Source of the DNA: Microbacterium telephonicum
Lineage (GTDB): Bacteria > Actinomycetota > Actinomycetes > Actinomycetales > Microbacteriaceae
Assembly (NCBI RefSeq): GCF_003651225.1
Contig: NZ_RCDB01000005.1
Coordinates: 1-48,989 of the forward strand
Direction of reading: 5' to 3'
Length of the DNA stretch: 48,989 nt
The position numbers and the translations under genes are program-made. Shown one piece after another: positions 13,817 through 21,255 of this stretch. The first letter of the stretch is position 1. Each line of letters begins with the position of its first letter. Below the pieces are notes generated by a model. The model worked only from the letters and a program-made list of their open reading frames with translations. It made no database searches and had not been told where the DNA came from.

Positions 13817-13965
13817 TTGCCTTTCGGCGAAAGTCGAAACACTGCGGTGGGGGAGTGCAGGCAAGGGTCCGTGGAATACCGGACTGAGCGCAGCGAGGGA
13901 GGATATGCCGCGAAAGCCCTTGCCGGAGCGAGGACAGCGCGTACCATCCAACGGCCGAAAGGCAA
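13817..13965 (-). ncRNA. Repeated structured leader element, copy 4 (minus strand)
   Basis: The core is the reverse complement of 13871-13916 and identical to copies 1 and 2. Inner arms, plus-strand GGCAAGGG (13860-13867) and CCCTTGCC (13917-13924), pair over 8 bp. Outer arms TTGCCTTTCGGC (13817-13828) and GCCGAAAGGCAA (13954-13965) pair perfectly over 12 bp. It points toward the redoxin gene whose ribosome site lies just beyond the outer arm. It is the only copy on the minus strand, yet it keeps orientation relative to its gene. Confidence 0.8.
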
Positions 13966-13981
13966 CGAAGTTGCCCCATGC

Positions 13982-14020
13982 AAACGGTCCCCGTCGCGCA
14001 AAGCGCGGAGGGGACCGTTT
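13982..14020 (-). terminator. Long bidirectional hairpin terminator
   Basis: AAACGGTCCCC (13982-13992) pairs with GGGGACCGTTT (14010-14020), and inside it CGCGC (13995-13999) pairs with GCGCG (14003-14007). It lies after the minus-strand gene at 14044-14349 and just upstream of leader copy 4. The terminal AAAC/GTTT gives short T-runs in both directions. Confidence 0.7.
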
Positions 14021-14043
14021 GGAGGTACTGCGGCCGAAGGCTG

Positions 14044-14349
14044 CTACTCAGAAGAACCGAAGTCAGCGACGACCGTGCGCCGCTTCGAGCGAGGTTTGCG
14101 CGAGGCCTGACCGGGTGCGCGCGCACCCGTAGCGCGCAGATCCTTCTCGCTCCATCCGGCGGCAAGAGCCGCTTTCCAGGCGCGGTCATGGGCGGCTGTC
14201 GCGTCGTTCAGGCGCGCCTCCGCGGCATCTGCCTCGTTCACCGCAGCGACCAGCTCGCGCACGGCGTCAACCTTCGCGGTGACGTCTGCTTCGATCAGCT
14301 CGCGTGCGCGTTGTGCGGCTTCATCTGGATTCAAGTTCACGTCGCTCAT
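14044..14349 (-). CDS. Small helical hypothetical protein
   Basis: 101 aa, mostly helical with probable coiled coil (residues ~8-60), then A-H-D-R-A-W-K-A-A-L-A-A-G-W-S-E-K-D-L-R-A-T-G, a segment recurring in actinobacterial plasmid proteins, and a basic tail. No named family. It is divergent from the mob operon, with the probable oriT in between, so it might be an accessory relaxosome protein or simply a plasmid hypothetical. Confidence 0.65.
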   Translation of the reverse strand: MSDVNLNPDEAAQRARELIEADVTAKVDAVRELVAAVNEADAAEARLNDATAAHDRAWKAALAAGWSEKDLRATGARAPGQASRKPRSKRRTVVADFGSSE

Positions 14350-14567
14350 GCGACCGACTCTATCGAGCAGATCAAGAGTCGATCCACGGGCAGTTTGCCC
14401 TCTAGCGGGATCACCGACGCTCCACTACGTTCTGCGCGCGGCGGAGCCGCTGGCAGAGCAAGCTATAGAGTTAGGTAACCTAACTCTGGATTCCCGGCGG
14501 CGCGGTCGGCATACTGGTCGTATGGTCCCCGCTATTTGGCGGGTTCGCTGCGCTGGGCCGAGAGGAC
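14350..14567. other. Candidate oriT / mob regulatory region
   Basis: This gene-free interval directly upstream of mobC has three dyads: TCTGC/GCAGA (14431-14435 and 14453-14457) enclosing CGGC/GCCG; the 10-bp-arm palindrome at 14467-14487; and CCCGC/GCGGG (14528-14532 and 14539-14543) with a TATTTG loop. Stem-loops beside a MobC/relaxase operon are the usual oriT setting. I cannot name the nick site. Confidence 0.5.
14467..14487. promoter_or_regulatory. Perfect palindrome upstream of mobC
   Basis: AGAGTTAGGT (14467-14476) and ACCTAACTCT (14478-14487) flank a single A. Such a site could bind the ribbon-helix-helix MobC protein, either as operator or as the relaxosome loading site. Confidence 0.55.
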
Positions 14568-14573
14568 GTGATC

Positions 14574-14969
14574 ATGCCGGAGCAGAACGAGCGGAAGCTG
14601 TTCGGCCGGCAGCGTCGTGCGAACTCCGCGACGCCGCGTGACGCGGGTCGCTACGTGGTCAAGACCAACGCCGACGAGGACGCGAAGCTGCGCGCTCGCG
14701 CCGTTGTCGCCGGTGTCACCGTGCCGCGTTTCCTGGTCGAGGCGGGCATGAACGCGAACGTTCAGACCAGCACCGACCAGAAGCAGCTCATCGCGGAGTT
14801 GTTCGCCTTGTCGCGGACGATGGGAACCGTCGCGAACAACGTGAACCAGCTCGCCCGGTACGCCAACACCGAGGGCGGTTTCCCTGCCGAAGCAGAGAGT
14901 GTCGTGGCGGAGTACCGGGCGCTTAGCGCCCGGATCGACGACACCATCCGGAAGCTCGCGGGCGCATGA
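14574..14969 (+). CDS. mobC: MobC-like relaxosome protein
   Basis: 131 aa from ATG 14574, chosen because AGAGGA is seven bases upstream; GTG 14568 is too close. After a basic arm, Y-V-V-K-T-N-A-D-E-D-A-K-L-R-A-R-A at ~27-43 matches the ribbon-helix-helix start of MobC proteins. The C-terminal part G-T-V-A-N-N-V-N-Q-L-A-R-Y-A-N is the conserved MobC block. MobC binds oriT and helps the relaxase open the strands. It overlaps the relaxase gene by ATGA. Confidence 0.85.
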   Translation: MPEQNERKLFGRQRRANSATPRDAGRYVVKTNADEDAKLRARAVVAGVTVPRFLVEAGMNANVQTSTDQKQLIAELFALSRTMGTVANNVNQLARYANTEGGFPAEAESVVAEYRALSARIDDTIRKLAGA

Positions 14970-16633
14970 TTCCGAACATCACTCGCGGATCCCGCATCGT
15001 CGGTCTGATGACCTACCTTGCGGGGGAGGGGCGCGCCAACGAGCACACGGAGCAGCACCTTGTGGCGGGCGATCACGCGATCATGGCGCGCCACGGGTAC
15101 GCGGTTCTCGACGCCGCGGCGGCGCGCGAGATCGGTGTCGCTCTCGACACACCGCGCGTCGCTTACGGCGTCGAAGTGACCCGTCAGGTGCGCGTCGCTG
15201 ACCCTGGGACGGGCGAGCTGCATAGCGAGCGCGTGGCCGCAGATGTGTGGCACTGCTCACTGTCGCTGCGCGCCGAAGAAGGTCAGCTCAGCGACGAGCA
15301 GTGGGGCACGATCGCGCAGCAGTTCGTGGACCGCATGGGCTTCACGGAGGCATCCGGGAAGGCTCCGTGCCGGTGGGTTGCGGTTCGTCACGGTCTCTCC
15401 AAGAACGGCAACGACCACGTTCACATCGCCGTTTCACTCGTGCGTGAGGACGGCACGAAAGCGACGACGCACAACGACTACAAGCGCGCTCAGGAGTTGT
15501 GTCGGACGCTCGAGGTCGAGCACGGTCTGATGCCCGTCGACTCTCGCGAGCGAGGCATGGGAGAGCGTGGCGTGAAGCCCGCCGAAACCGCGCGGGCGGC
15601 ACGCACCGGTGCGGTCGAGGTCGACGCGCACCGGCTCGAGCGGACCGTCAGGGCCGCAGCGACGGCATCCGTCGACGAAGGCGAGTTCGTGCGTCGAGTG
15701 CGACGTGCCGGTGTCCTCATCCGCCCGCGGTTCGCAGCCGGCCGCGACGATGTCGTTGCCGGCTACTCCGTCGCTTTGCGACCCGCCGGAGACGAGCGGC
15801 CGGTCTGGTTCGGTGGAGGGCGACTTGCCCGCGACCTCACCCTTCCGCGCCTGCGCGAGGGCTGGCCGGACAGCCCACAGACGGCGCAGGGAGCTGTCGA
15901 CGAGTGGCGTGCCACGAGCAAGAACCCGTGGCAGTACCGTCCAGTCGCTCCTGGCCGCGAAGAGCACGCTCCCGACCCGAAGCTGTGGGAACAGTACGGG
16001 CGGGAGTTGCGCGAGCTCAGGGCGCAGCTGCGAGAGGTACCGGCGACGGACCGAGCCACGTGGGCGCACGTCGCGCGAGAGACCGCCGGCGCATTCGCCG
16101 CGTGGTCGCAGCGCGTCGAGGCAACGCCGGGGCCGCTCGCGGAGACGGCCCGAGAGTTGTCGCGCAGCGCTCACATCCGCGCCCACCAGTCCAAGCCCAA
16201 GCCCATCCGTATGGGCTCAGCGTCGGGCGCCGCAATGGTACTGATGCAAGCCGCAGTCGGCGGCGAAGGCCCCGCCGCCGAAGCGATCTTGTTCCGTCAA
16301 CTCGGTCGTCTGTCGGTCGCGCTGATCGACGCACACAAGGCGGCGGGCGATGCCCGACGCGCAGAGCAGATGAGTGAGTCCCTGCGACGCACTCTCGAAG
16401 CGATCGGTGAGCGGATGCCCGCCGACGCGCGCACAGCCGCGGCGTCTGCGACCACGGCGATGCTCTCCCCGGAAGAGGAAGCGGTGCGTCGCGCTCAGCG
16501 CGGACTCGCCGCGCCCGGCACCCGTTCACCGCTGCCGAACACACTGACCCCCCGGCCTCGAACCACGTCCGACACGTCGCGTCAGCGCGACGGCCTCAAC
16601 GGAAGAGAAGGAGACCACGATCATGGTCGATGA
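14966..16633 (+). CDS. Relaxase/mobilization nuclease
   Basis: 555 aa. The N-terminal ~170 residues hold the relaxase domain: W-H-C-S-L-S at ~95-100 and the metal-binding H-V-H at 151-153 in K-N-G-N-D-H-V-H-I-A-V. The catalytic Tyr should lie near the N-terminus; Y17 in L-M-T-Y-L-A-G-E-G-R is a candidate. The rest is helical and Arg-rich, with no helicase or primase motif. It nicks oriT and pilots the strand to the coupling protein encoded at 38563-40341. It fits the MOBP-like actinobacterial relaxases, though I cannot assign the class firmly. Confidence 0.85.
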   Translation: MIPNITRGSRIVGLMTYLAGEGRANEHTEQHLVAGDHAIMARHGYAVLDAAAAREIGVALDTPRVAYGVEVTRQVRVADPGTGELHSERVAADVWHCSLSLRAEEGQLSDEQWGTIAQQFVDRMGFTEASGKAPCRWVAVRHGLSKNGNDHVHIAVSLVREDGTKATTHNDYKRAQELCRTLEVEHGLMPVDSRERGMGERGVKPAETARAARTGAVEVDAHRLERTVRAAATASVDEGEFVRRVRRAGVLIRPRFAAGRDDVVAGYSVALRPAGDERPVWFGGGRLARDLTLPRLREGWPDSPQTAQGAVDEWRATSKNPWQYRPVAPGREEHAPDPKLWEQYGRELRELRAQLREVPATDRATWAHVARETAGAFAAWSQRVEATPGPLAETARELSRSAHIRAHQSKPKPIRMGSASGAAMVLMQAAVGGEGPAAEAILFRQLGRLSVALIDAHKAAGDARRAEQMSESLRRTLEAIGERMPADARTAAASATTAMLSPEEEAVRRAQRGLAAPGTRSPLPNTLTPRPRTTSDTSRQRDGLNGREGDHDHGR

Positions 16634-17447
16634 CACAGACGGCGTAGGCGAGACGTTCGACAACTCCCTGCGGATCGCGCTGACGGTCGCCTCCCAATTC
16701 GGGGAGCGGTTCGCTCGCCTGCGCGAGGAATGGAACCGTCAGCGGGAAGCCGCAGCCACCCAGGAAGCACGGGAGCTTCAGAGCCGGCTCGACGCCGAGC
16801 GGGCGGCCGTGCGCGGACAGCTCGCCGTCGTCGACCAGCCGTCCTGGTGGGACCGTGCGGACGTTCGCGACATTGCCGACGCCCGAGAAGCCGCCGTCGC
16901 GTGGCGTGACCACGACGACGTCGCCGCACGCGCCAACGAGACCATCCGCCGCGAAGTGCAGGACCGATACGGCATCGACGTCGACGCCGCCGGCGCCGAC
17001 CCCGCAGCGGTGGCCGACGCGCTCCGTCGAGCCGAAGCCGACCGCGCCCAGGCGCGCGAAGAGCAGCGCCGGTCCGATGAAGAGTTCACCGCCAGCCAGG
17101 TCCTTCTTTCATCCGCCGAGGCGCGCGACCGCGACGCGGACGCAGCCGCCGAACGCGCTCACGAGAGCGAGCATCCGACTGCCGCGGCAGAGTCGGCCAG
17201 TCATAAGCGGGAGGCCGCAGCGGAACGTTCACAGGAGGCAGGCTTCTACGACAGCGCCGAGCGCCGTGCCGAGTTCGCGCGTTCGCTTGAGGGAACCGCG
17301 TCGGCCGAGGAGGTGCGCGGCCGTGTGCTCGCAGACACCGGCAATGCGAAGAGCCCGAGGGAAGCGGTTGGGGCGTCCGCCTCCGCGCCAAAAGCTCGGA
17401 AGACTCGGACCTCAGGGCAGCAGCGCAGCCGCGGCCTAGCTCAGTGA
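16623..17447 (+). CDS. Coiled-coil protein of the mob operon
   Basis: 274 aa, overlapping the relaxase gene by 11 bases, with GAAGGAG upstream of ATG 16623. It is almost wholly charged helix (Arg/Glu/Ala-rich, residues ~20-70 and ~120-230), probably a long coiled coil, and ends in a basic tail. No catalytic motif. Proteins of this kind often follow relaxase genes on actinobacterial plasmids and may be structural partners of the relaxosome. A GTGATATCAC palindrome overlaps its last codons. Confidence 0.6.
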   Translation: MVDDTDGVGETFDNSLRIALTVASQFGERFARLREEWNRQREAAATQEARELQSRLDAERAAVRGQLAVVDQPSWWDRADVRDIADAREAAVAWRDHDDVAARANETIRREVQDRYGIDVDAAGADPAAVADALRRAEADRAQAREEQRRSDEEFTASQVLLSSAEARDRDADAAAERAHESEHPTAAAESASHKREAAAERSQEAGFYDSAERRAEFARSLEGTASAEEVRGRVLADTGNAKSPREAVGASASAPKARKTRTSGQQRSRGLAQ

Positions 17448-17455
17448 TATCACTG
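17442..17455. promoter_or_regulatory. CAGTGATATCACTG palindrome at end of mob operon
   Basis: A perfect 14-bp palindrome overlapping the stop of the coiled-coil gene, sharing the core of the partition-region sites 10 kb away. It could be an outlying binding site of the same plasmid regulator. Confidence 0.6.
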
Positions 17456-17539
17456 CGCTATCGCGATCTGTGTGGCGAAAGGATCGTCACCGAGCTGCCG
17501 GCATGAGTCCAGCTCGTACTTGCGGTGTGACAAACGTTC

Positions 17540-17545
17540 TAATAT
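17540..17545 (+). promoter_or_regulatory. TAATAT -10 box before 17550
   Basis: TAATAT (17540-17545) is the best -10 hexamer in the region and ends four bases before ATG 17550 and ten before ATG 17556. This implies a leaderless or nearly leaderless transcript for the accessory pair that follows. No convincing -35. Confidence 0.5.
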
Positions 17546-17549
17546 CCTC

Positions 17550-18155
17550 ATGCTTATGGTCGCACTTTCAGATGAACTCGTAGACGCTCTTGGCGATCTC
17601 GCTGTGGAAGTCCGCGAGGGCTTCGAATCTGGCGCGTGGTCAATCGGCGAAGCGCTCTCGCTCCACCCGGCATTCGAGGACACGAACCTTCCTCGCTCGG
17701 CTCTTACGCGCGCCATCATCGCGAGCGAGTTCAGGAAAGCTGCAGATCGTCGCGGCTTGACAGTCCGCTCGGGGATGGGTGGAGCAACGGAGCTCTACGA
17801 GCTGAGCCGAAACGAGTACGCCGTGATCCGGCTTCGCGGCGCTTCGATGATGGGGGAGGAGCTCCGGGTTATTGCGAATAGCGGTTCCACCTGGGGTGGG
17901 CTGTCAGACGACGGATTCTGGCGCGAGGTTCCTTACGTTTTCGGTTTCATGGTCACCGACAACGACTCTGTCAACTTCTTCGTGGCGGAAGTCCTTGGGC
18001 AATCTGCTGGAGCCGTTCCGCATCTCGAGTTTGGCTGGACGCACTACTTCGGTCCTCCCGCGCCCACGGGCGACTCTGTGTTCTTGCCGGACGATGACGA
18101 CAGCCTGGATGGCTGGGATGCACCCGATTCGGGTGAGATCGACAAGCAGGCCTGA
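17550..18155 (+). CDS. Hypothetical acidic partner of ImmA/IrrE protein
   Basis: 201 aa from ATG 17550 (or 17556). The N-terminal half is helical (L-S-D-E-L-V-D-A-L-G-D-L-A-V-E-V); the second half has aromatic strands (V-P-Y-V-F-G-F-M-V) and an acidic tail (D-D-D-D-S-L-D-G-W-D). No family recognised. Its stop lies five bases before the XRE-ImmA/IrrE gene, so the two are cotranscribed. In known ImmR/ImmA and DdrO/IrrE systems a repressor partner is cleaved by the metalloprotease, but here the XRE domain is fused to the protease. This protein may instead be an inhibitor, activator or effector. Confidence 0.55.
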   Translation: MLMVALSDELVDALGDLAVEVREGFESGAWSIGEALSLHPAFEDTNLPRSALTRAIIASEFRKAADRRGLTVRSGMGGATELYELSRNEYAVIRLRGASMMGEELRVIANSGSTWGGLSDDGFWREVPYVFGFMVTDNDSVNFFVAEVLGQSAGAVPHLEFGWTHYFGPPAPTGDSVFLPDDDDSLDGWDAPDSGEIDKQA

Positions 18156-18160
18156 TCACC

Positions 18161-19360
18161 ATGTCGAATCAGTTGCCGCTGCCCGCGGCGATCGGAGGCG
18201 CGCGCGTTCGACAACTCCGACTTGCCCTCGGCCTGACCCAGAGCGAGCTCGCTCATCGCGCGTCGATCGCTTCTGGGACGATCTCGATGATCGAGAATGG
18301 CCATCAGGAGGCGGAGGCCGGTGTGGTGCGATCGCTGGCTGAGGTGCTCGATTGCGAGCCCTCGTACCTCACGGGCGGCACGCTGGCGCTCAGATTCGAC
18401 CGGCCTAAGCTCCGCGCGTATGCCGACGCATCGCAACGAGCCGTCGATCGCACGCTTCACGATTCGATCAGCGCAGTTGAGACCGTCCGCAGTATCGGCC
18501 TTCGTACGTTGCCCGTGAAGGTACCGAACTACGACGGCGACCTGAACGACGACGACGGCATCGACCGAGTCGCTGCTGACGTCCGAACCGCAGCCGGTCT
18601 CGAGGCGGACGAGGTAATCCCAAACGTCATTCGAGCAGCTGAACGGCTAGGGTGCGTGGTTCTCCCTCTTGAAAGTGAGCTGGGGCGTCACTGGGGGATG
18701 TCGCTCACGATTGACACTCTCCCTGTGATCCGCATCGCCAAAGCCTCTGAGGATCCAGACGCCGATATCCCCGGGGATCGTCAGCGCTTCACGGTTGCAC
18801 ACGAGCTCGGTCATCTGGTCCTTCACGCGGGTTTGCCGCAGCCGGCAACCCCATCAGATGCGGCGCAGATGGAGCAGCAGGCCAATCGGTTCGCTGCATC
18901 CTTCTTGGTTCCTGGGGATGTGGCGCTGCATGATTTGGAGCAGCTGGGCGGGCGAGTAACGCTCCGCACCCTCGCCGCCCTCAAGCAGAAGTGGGGCTAC
19001 TCCATCAAGGCGTTCGTCTTCCGGTTCCGCGAGCTGGGGGTGATTGATGAGGCTCACGCGCGGTCGCTCTACAAGCAGATCTCCGCCAGGCGGTGGAATA
19101 AGGAGGAGCCGCACCGGCCGGGCAACGAGTCAGCCGTGTGGCTGGGGAAAGCGCTCCACGAAAAGTTCTCCAACGATCCCGTCCGCCGAGCTGCGAGAGA
19201 GGTGGGACTGGGAGAACGATTCATTCTCCGCTGGTTGGACTGGACGCCATCAGCGCCCGCTGCGGCGCCCGCACCAATTGCGACGCTGAAGCCCCGCGAT
19301 GGGCACAAACAATCGACGCATACTGCCGCATCCATCAAGCGGCTTCCAACGCGCCCGTGA
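18161..19360 (+). CDS. XRE HTH - ImmA/IrrE metallopeptidase fusion
   Basis: 399 aa. An XRE helix-turn-helix covers ~12-68 (R-Q-L-R-L-A-L-G-L-T-Q-S-E-L-A through G-T-I-S-M-I-E-N-G). A zinc protease of the COG2856/ImmA-IrrE type covers ~150-260, with H-E-L-G-H at 214-218 and a downstream E-Q-Q-A-N-R-F-A-A-S-F-L-V-P segment supplying the third ligand. The C-terminus is helical with a basic tail. Such fusions are common as stress-, phage- or toxin-linked regulators. The adjoining genes look like one accessory module. Confidence 0.85.
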   Translation: MSNQLPLPAAIGGARVRQLRLALGLTQSELAHRASIASGTISMIENGHQEAEAGVVRSLAEVLDCEPSYLTGGTLALRFDRPKLRAYADASQRAVDRTLHDSISAVETVRSIGLRTLPVKVPNYDGDLNDDDGIDRVAADVRTAAGLEADEVIPNVIRAAERLGCVVLPLESELGRHWGMSLTIDTLPVIRIAKASEDPDADIPGDRQRFTVAHELGHLVLHAGLPQPATPSDAAQMEQQANRFAASFLVPGDVALHDLEQLGGRVTLRTLAALKQKWGYSIKAFVFRFRELGVIDEAHARSLYKQISARRWNKEEPHRPGNESAVWLGKALHEKFSNDPVRRAAREVGLGERFILRWLDWTPSAPAAAPAPIATLKPRDGHKQSTHTAASIKRLPTRP

Positions 19361-19400
19361 CCTACGGCCGGCCCCTGGCGGTCATCAGCTGTCGAGCCAG

Positions 19401-19412
19401 AACCGTACGGTT
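19401..19412 (+). promoter_or_regulatory. AACCGTACGGTT palindrome with -10
   Basis: The perfect palindrome AACCGTACGGTT contains TACGGT (19406-19411), which fits the TANNNT -10. It ends six bases before GTG 19418, so the transcript is probably leaderless and controlled by a protein bound to the palindrome. Confidence 0.45.
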
Positions 19413-19417
19413 GAAGC

Positions 19418-20008
19418 GTGTCTTCTGAGTCTTTCCGAGCATTTGTAGACGAGTCATCGGCTGCTCGCTCGGTGGACCGCCAGGAGTACCTGATCGGAGC
19501 AGCCCTGGTACCGGTTACTGCCTGCGACGAAGTCCGGGCGCAGGTCCGCGCGCTCGCTCTACCCGGCCAGATCAAGCTCCACTGGACCGACGAGCAGGAG
19601 TCCCGTAGGCGAACGATCGTGAAGCGCTTGGCCGAGATCGCGCCCATGACTGTGGTCGTGACCCACCTGAGTGAGAGGGTCAAGAAGAACGAGCGCTGCC
19701 GTCGTAAATGCTTAGAGGCCCTGTATCACGAGATGGTCGGTATGGAGATCTACGACCTCACGCTCGAGCACAGGTCCGACAAGCAGAACGCTGCGGACCG
19801 TGCGCACATCGTGTCGCTGCAGGGCCAGGGCCTCGAGCGAGGGATTCGCATTCGCCATCTCCGTGGTGGCGACGAGCCTCTGCTCTGGATAGCTGACATC
19901 CTCCTTGGCGCGGTGAACGCCGCAGCAATGGGAGAACCCCGCTATCTCGAGGCGTTGCAGGAGACGATTGTCGTCCAGCATCGCACGGCTGATTCGCTCA
20001 TGCCGTGA
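19418..20008 (+). CDS. DUF3800-like protein
   Basis: 196 aa from GTG 19418. The opening F-R-A-F-V-D-E-S-S and later L-L-W-I-A-D-I-L-L-G-A-V resemble DUF3800 proteins, which have an RNase H-like fold with an early Asp/Glu pair. H-W-T-D-E-Q-E-S-R-R-R lies between. DUF3800 genes often sit in defence or mobile regions; function is unsettled. The family call rests on short motifs. No ribosome site is seen, fitting a leaderless start. A hairpin follows the stop. Confidence 0.55.
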   Translation: MSSESFRAFVDESSAARSVDRQEYLIGAALVPVTACDEVRAQVRALALPGQIKLHWTDEQESRRRTIVKRLAEIAPMTVVVTHLSERVKKNERCRRKCLEALYHEMVGMEIYDLTLEHRSDKQNAADRAHIVSLQGQGLERGIRIRHLRGGDEPLLWIADILLGAVNAAAMGEPRYLEALQETIVVQHRTADSLMP

Positions 20009-20018
20009 AAACGAAGGG

Positions 20019-20044
20019 CCCCAGATCCAGTCGTCCGGCTGGGG
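20019..20044 (+). terminator. Hairpin terminator
   Basis: CCCCAG (20019-20024) and CTGGGG (20039-20044) pair over 6 bp, followed by a pyrimidine-rich run (TTCTGAGGCCTTCTTCC). It lies 10 bases after the DUF3800-like stop. Confidence 0.55.
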
Positions 20045-20050
20045 TTCTGA

Positions 20051-20375
20051 GGCCTTCTTCCGCGCCCGTCGTAACGGGGGGCTCATTCATTATCTCCCAT
20101 ATTTGGCCAGTCGTCCACTGCGGCGGGGGTAGGGCCAACCAGGAACGGGTAAGAGGGTACGGACTTCTCCCGCCGTGCGAGCGAGACGCGCTCCGCTGGG
20201 AGTGTTCGCCCTCGCCCGCAGGTGATTGGGGTTACTCGGAATTCTGACTGGCCTTTGCACTTGGAACTTGTACGCGGTACTCGCAACGGTTCTTCTATAT
20301 ACATGCCGCTGGCAGGGTCTCTGTGCGGACAGCATCAGCAACACAAGGCGTCACTGAAGCGTCATCATTGATCTC
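20051..20375. other. Gene-free interval
   Basis: Several short frames exist on both strands but none has a ribosome site or protein-like composition. A TATATA run near 20295 is unusually A+T-rich for this plasmid and might be part of a promoter for 20376, but no -35 at proper spacing is seen. Confidence 0.4.
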
Positions 20376-21143
20376 GTGGAACGCACTCTAGGATTCGGCG
20401 AAAACGAGACAATCGCCGCCATGCTCGCCGCCTCCAAGCGACCGAGCCGCACTGTCGCGGTCCGGAACTCATTCGTGCAGGGCGGTACGAAGGGTAGTCC
20501 GGCCCCCGGGCCGATCGCAGCAATGGTGAAGGCTCACGATCGTCAGGGCCTAGACCTGTTCCTGCTTCATCGCCTCATGGCGAGTGCCGAGCCCTGGGAC
20601 GCAGGGAAGGACGCCGGCGTTTGGTCCCGCGCGCTGGGTCTCGCCGAGTCAGATCAGCTGATGCACGCCGAGCGCGTGTCGCGAATCTTTCGCCGCCTCG
20701 ACGAGAGCTACCACCTGGTGACTCGCGACAAGGCACGAAGGAACGGCAAGGTGACATCGCTCTGCGAAGACGGGGAGGGGAAGCCCTATACCTCTCCCAC
20801 CAAGCACTACTTCCGCGTTCCGTTCGAGTACTGGGAGGAGGAGTGGCACCGGAAGCTTTCTATGCCCGGCAAGGTCGTGCTTCTAATCGCCCTTACGCAG
20901 AAGCCCGGTTTCGTTATTCCCTCGACACAGGTCAAGAGCTGGTACGGGATCTCGGACGATACGTGGGCAAACGGCATCGGCGAGTTGATGCGTGCGCAGT
21001 TGCTCACCGGCAACCGCGGCAAGGAACGCAACTGGATGAAGGGCCGCGCCTTCAACTACGACATCGAGTACTCGCTGGTCTCGCGCATAGACACAAGGTC
21101 TCGTCCTGGATTCCAAGGAAGGAGGAAGCCCGCAACACCCTGA
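20376..21143 (+). CDS. Hypothetical protein with winged-helix-like C-terminus
   Basis: 255 aa from GTG 20376. The N-terminal ~50 residues are flexible. Then come helices around W-S-R-A-L-G-L and I-F-R-R-L-D-E-S-Y-H-L-V at ~110-118, and a C-terminal domain (P-F-E-Y-W-E-E-E-W-H-R-K-L at ~150-162, V-K-S-W-Y-G-I-S-D-D-T-W-A-N-G-I at ~187-202) shaped like a winged helix of replication or transcription proteins. No family is named with confidence. It could be an accessory replication initiator or a regulator. Start chosen at the first in-frame GTG; no good ribosome site. Confidence 0.5.
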   Translation: MERTLGFGENETIAAMLAASKRPSRTVAVRNSFVQGGTKGSPAPGPIAAMVKAHDRQGLDLFLLHRLMASAEPWDAGKDAGVWSRALGLAESDQLMHAERVSRIFRRLDESYHLVTRDKARRNGKVTSLCEDGEGKPYTSPTKHYFRVPFEYWEEEWHRKLSMPGKVVLLIALTQKPGFVIPSTQVKSWYGISDDTWANGIGELMRAQLLTGNRGKERNWMKGRAFNYDIEYSLVSRIDTRSRPGFQGRRKPATP

Positions 21144-21255
21144 ACGTCGACTCTCCGAGAGCCGCCTCCCCGCGCGAGGCGTTCGTCAAAACGGCGAACG
21201 CCCGGTGCTACCAACACCGAGCGCTCAACACCAACTGTCCCCGAAGGAGACATGA

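Noticed and set aside
3532..13965. Treating the 46-nt repeats as a CRISPR array or as MITE insertions
   Set aside because: Copies are kilobases apart with no spacers, so not CRISPR. Mobile copies would share their terminal arms, but here the arms differ in sequence between copies while staying complementary, and I see no target-site duplications.
20005..20344. Short frames on both strands between 20009 and 20375
   Set aside because: None has a ribosome site, a coupled start or protein-like composition.
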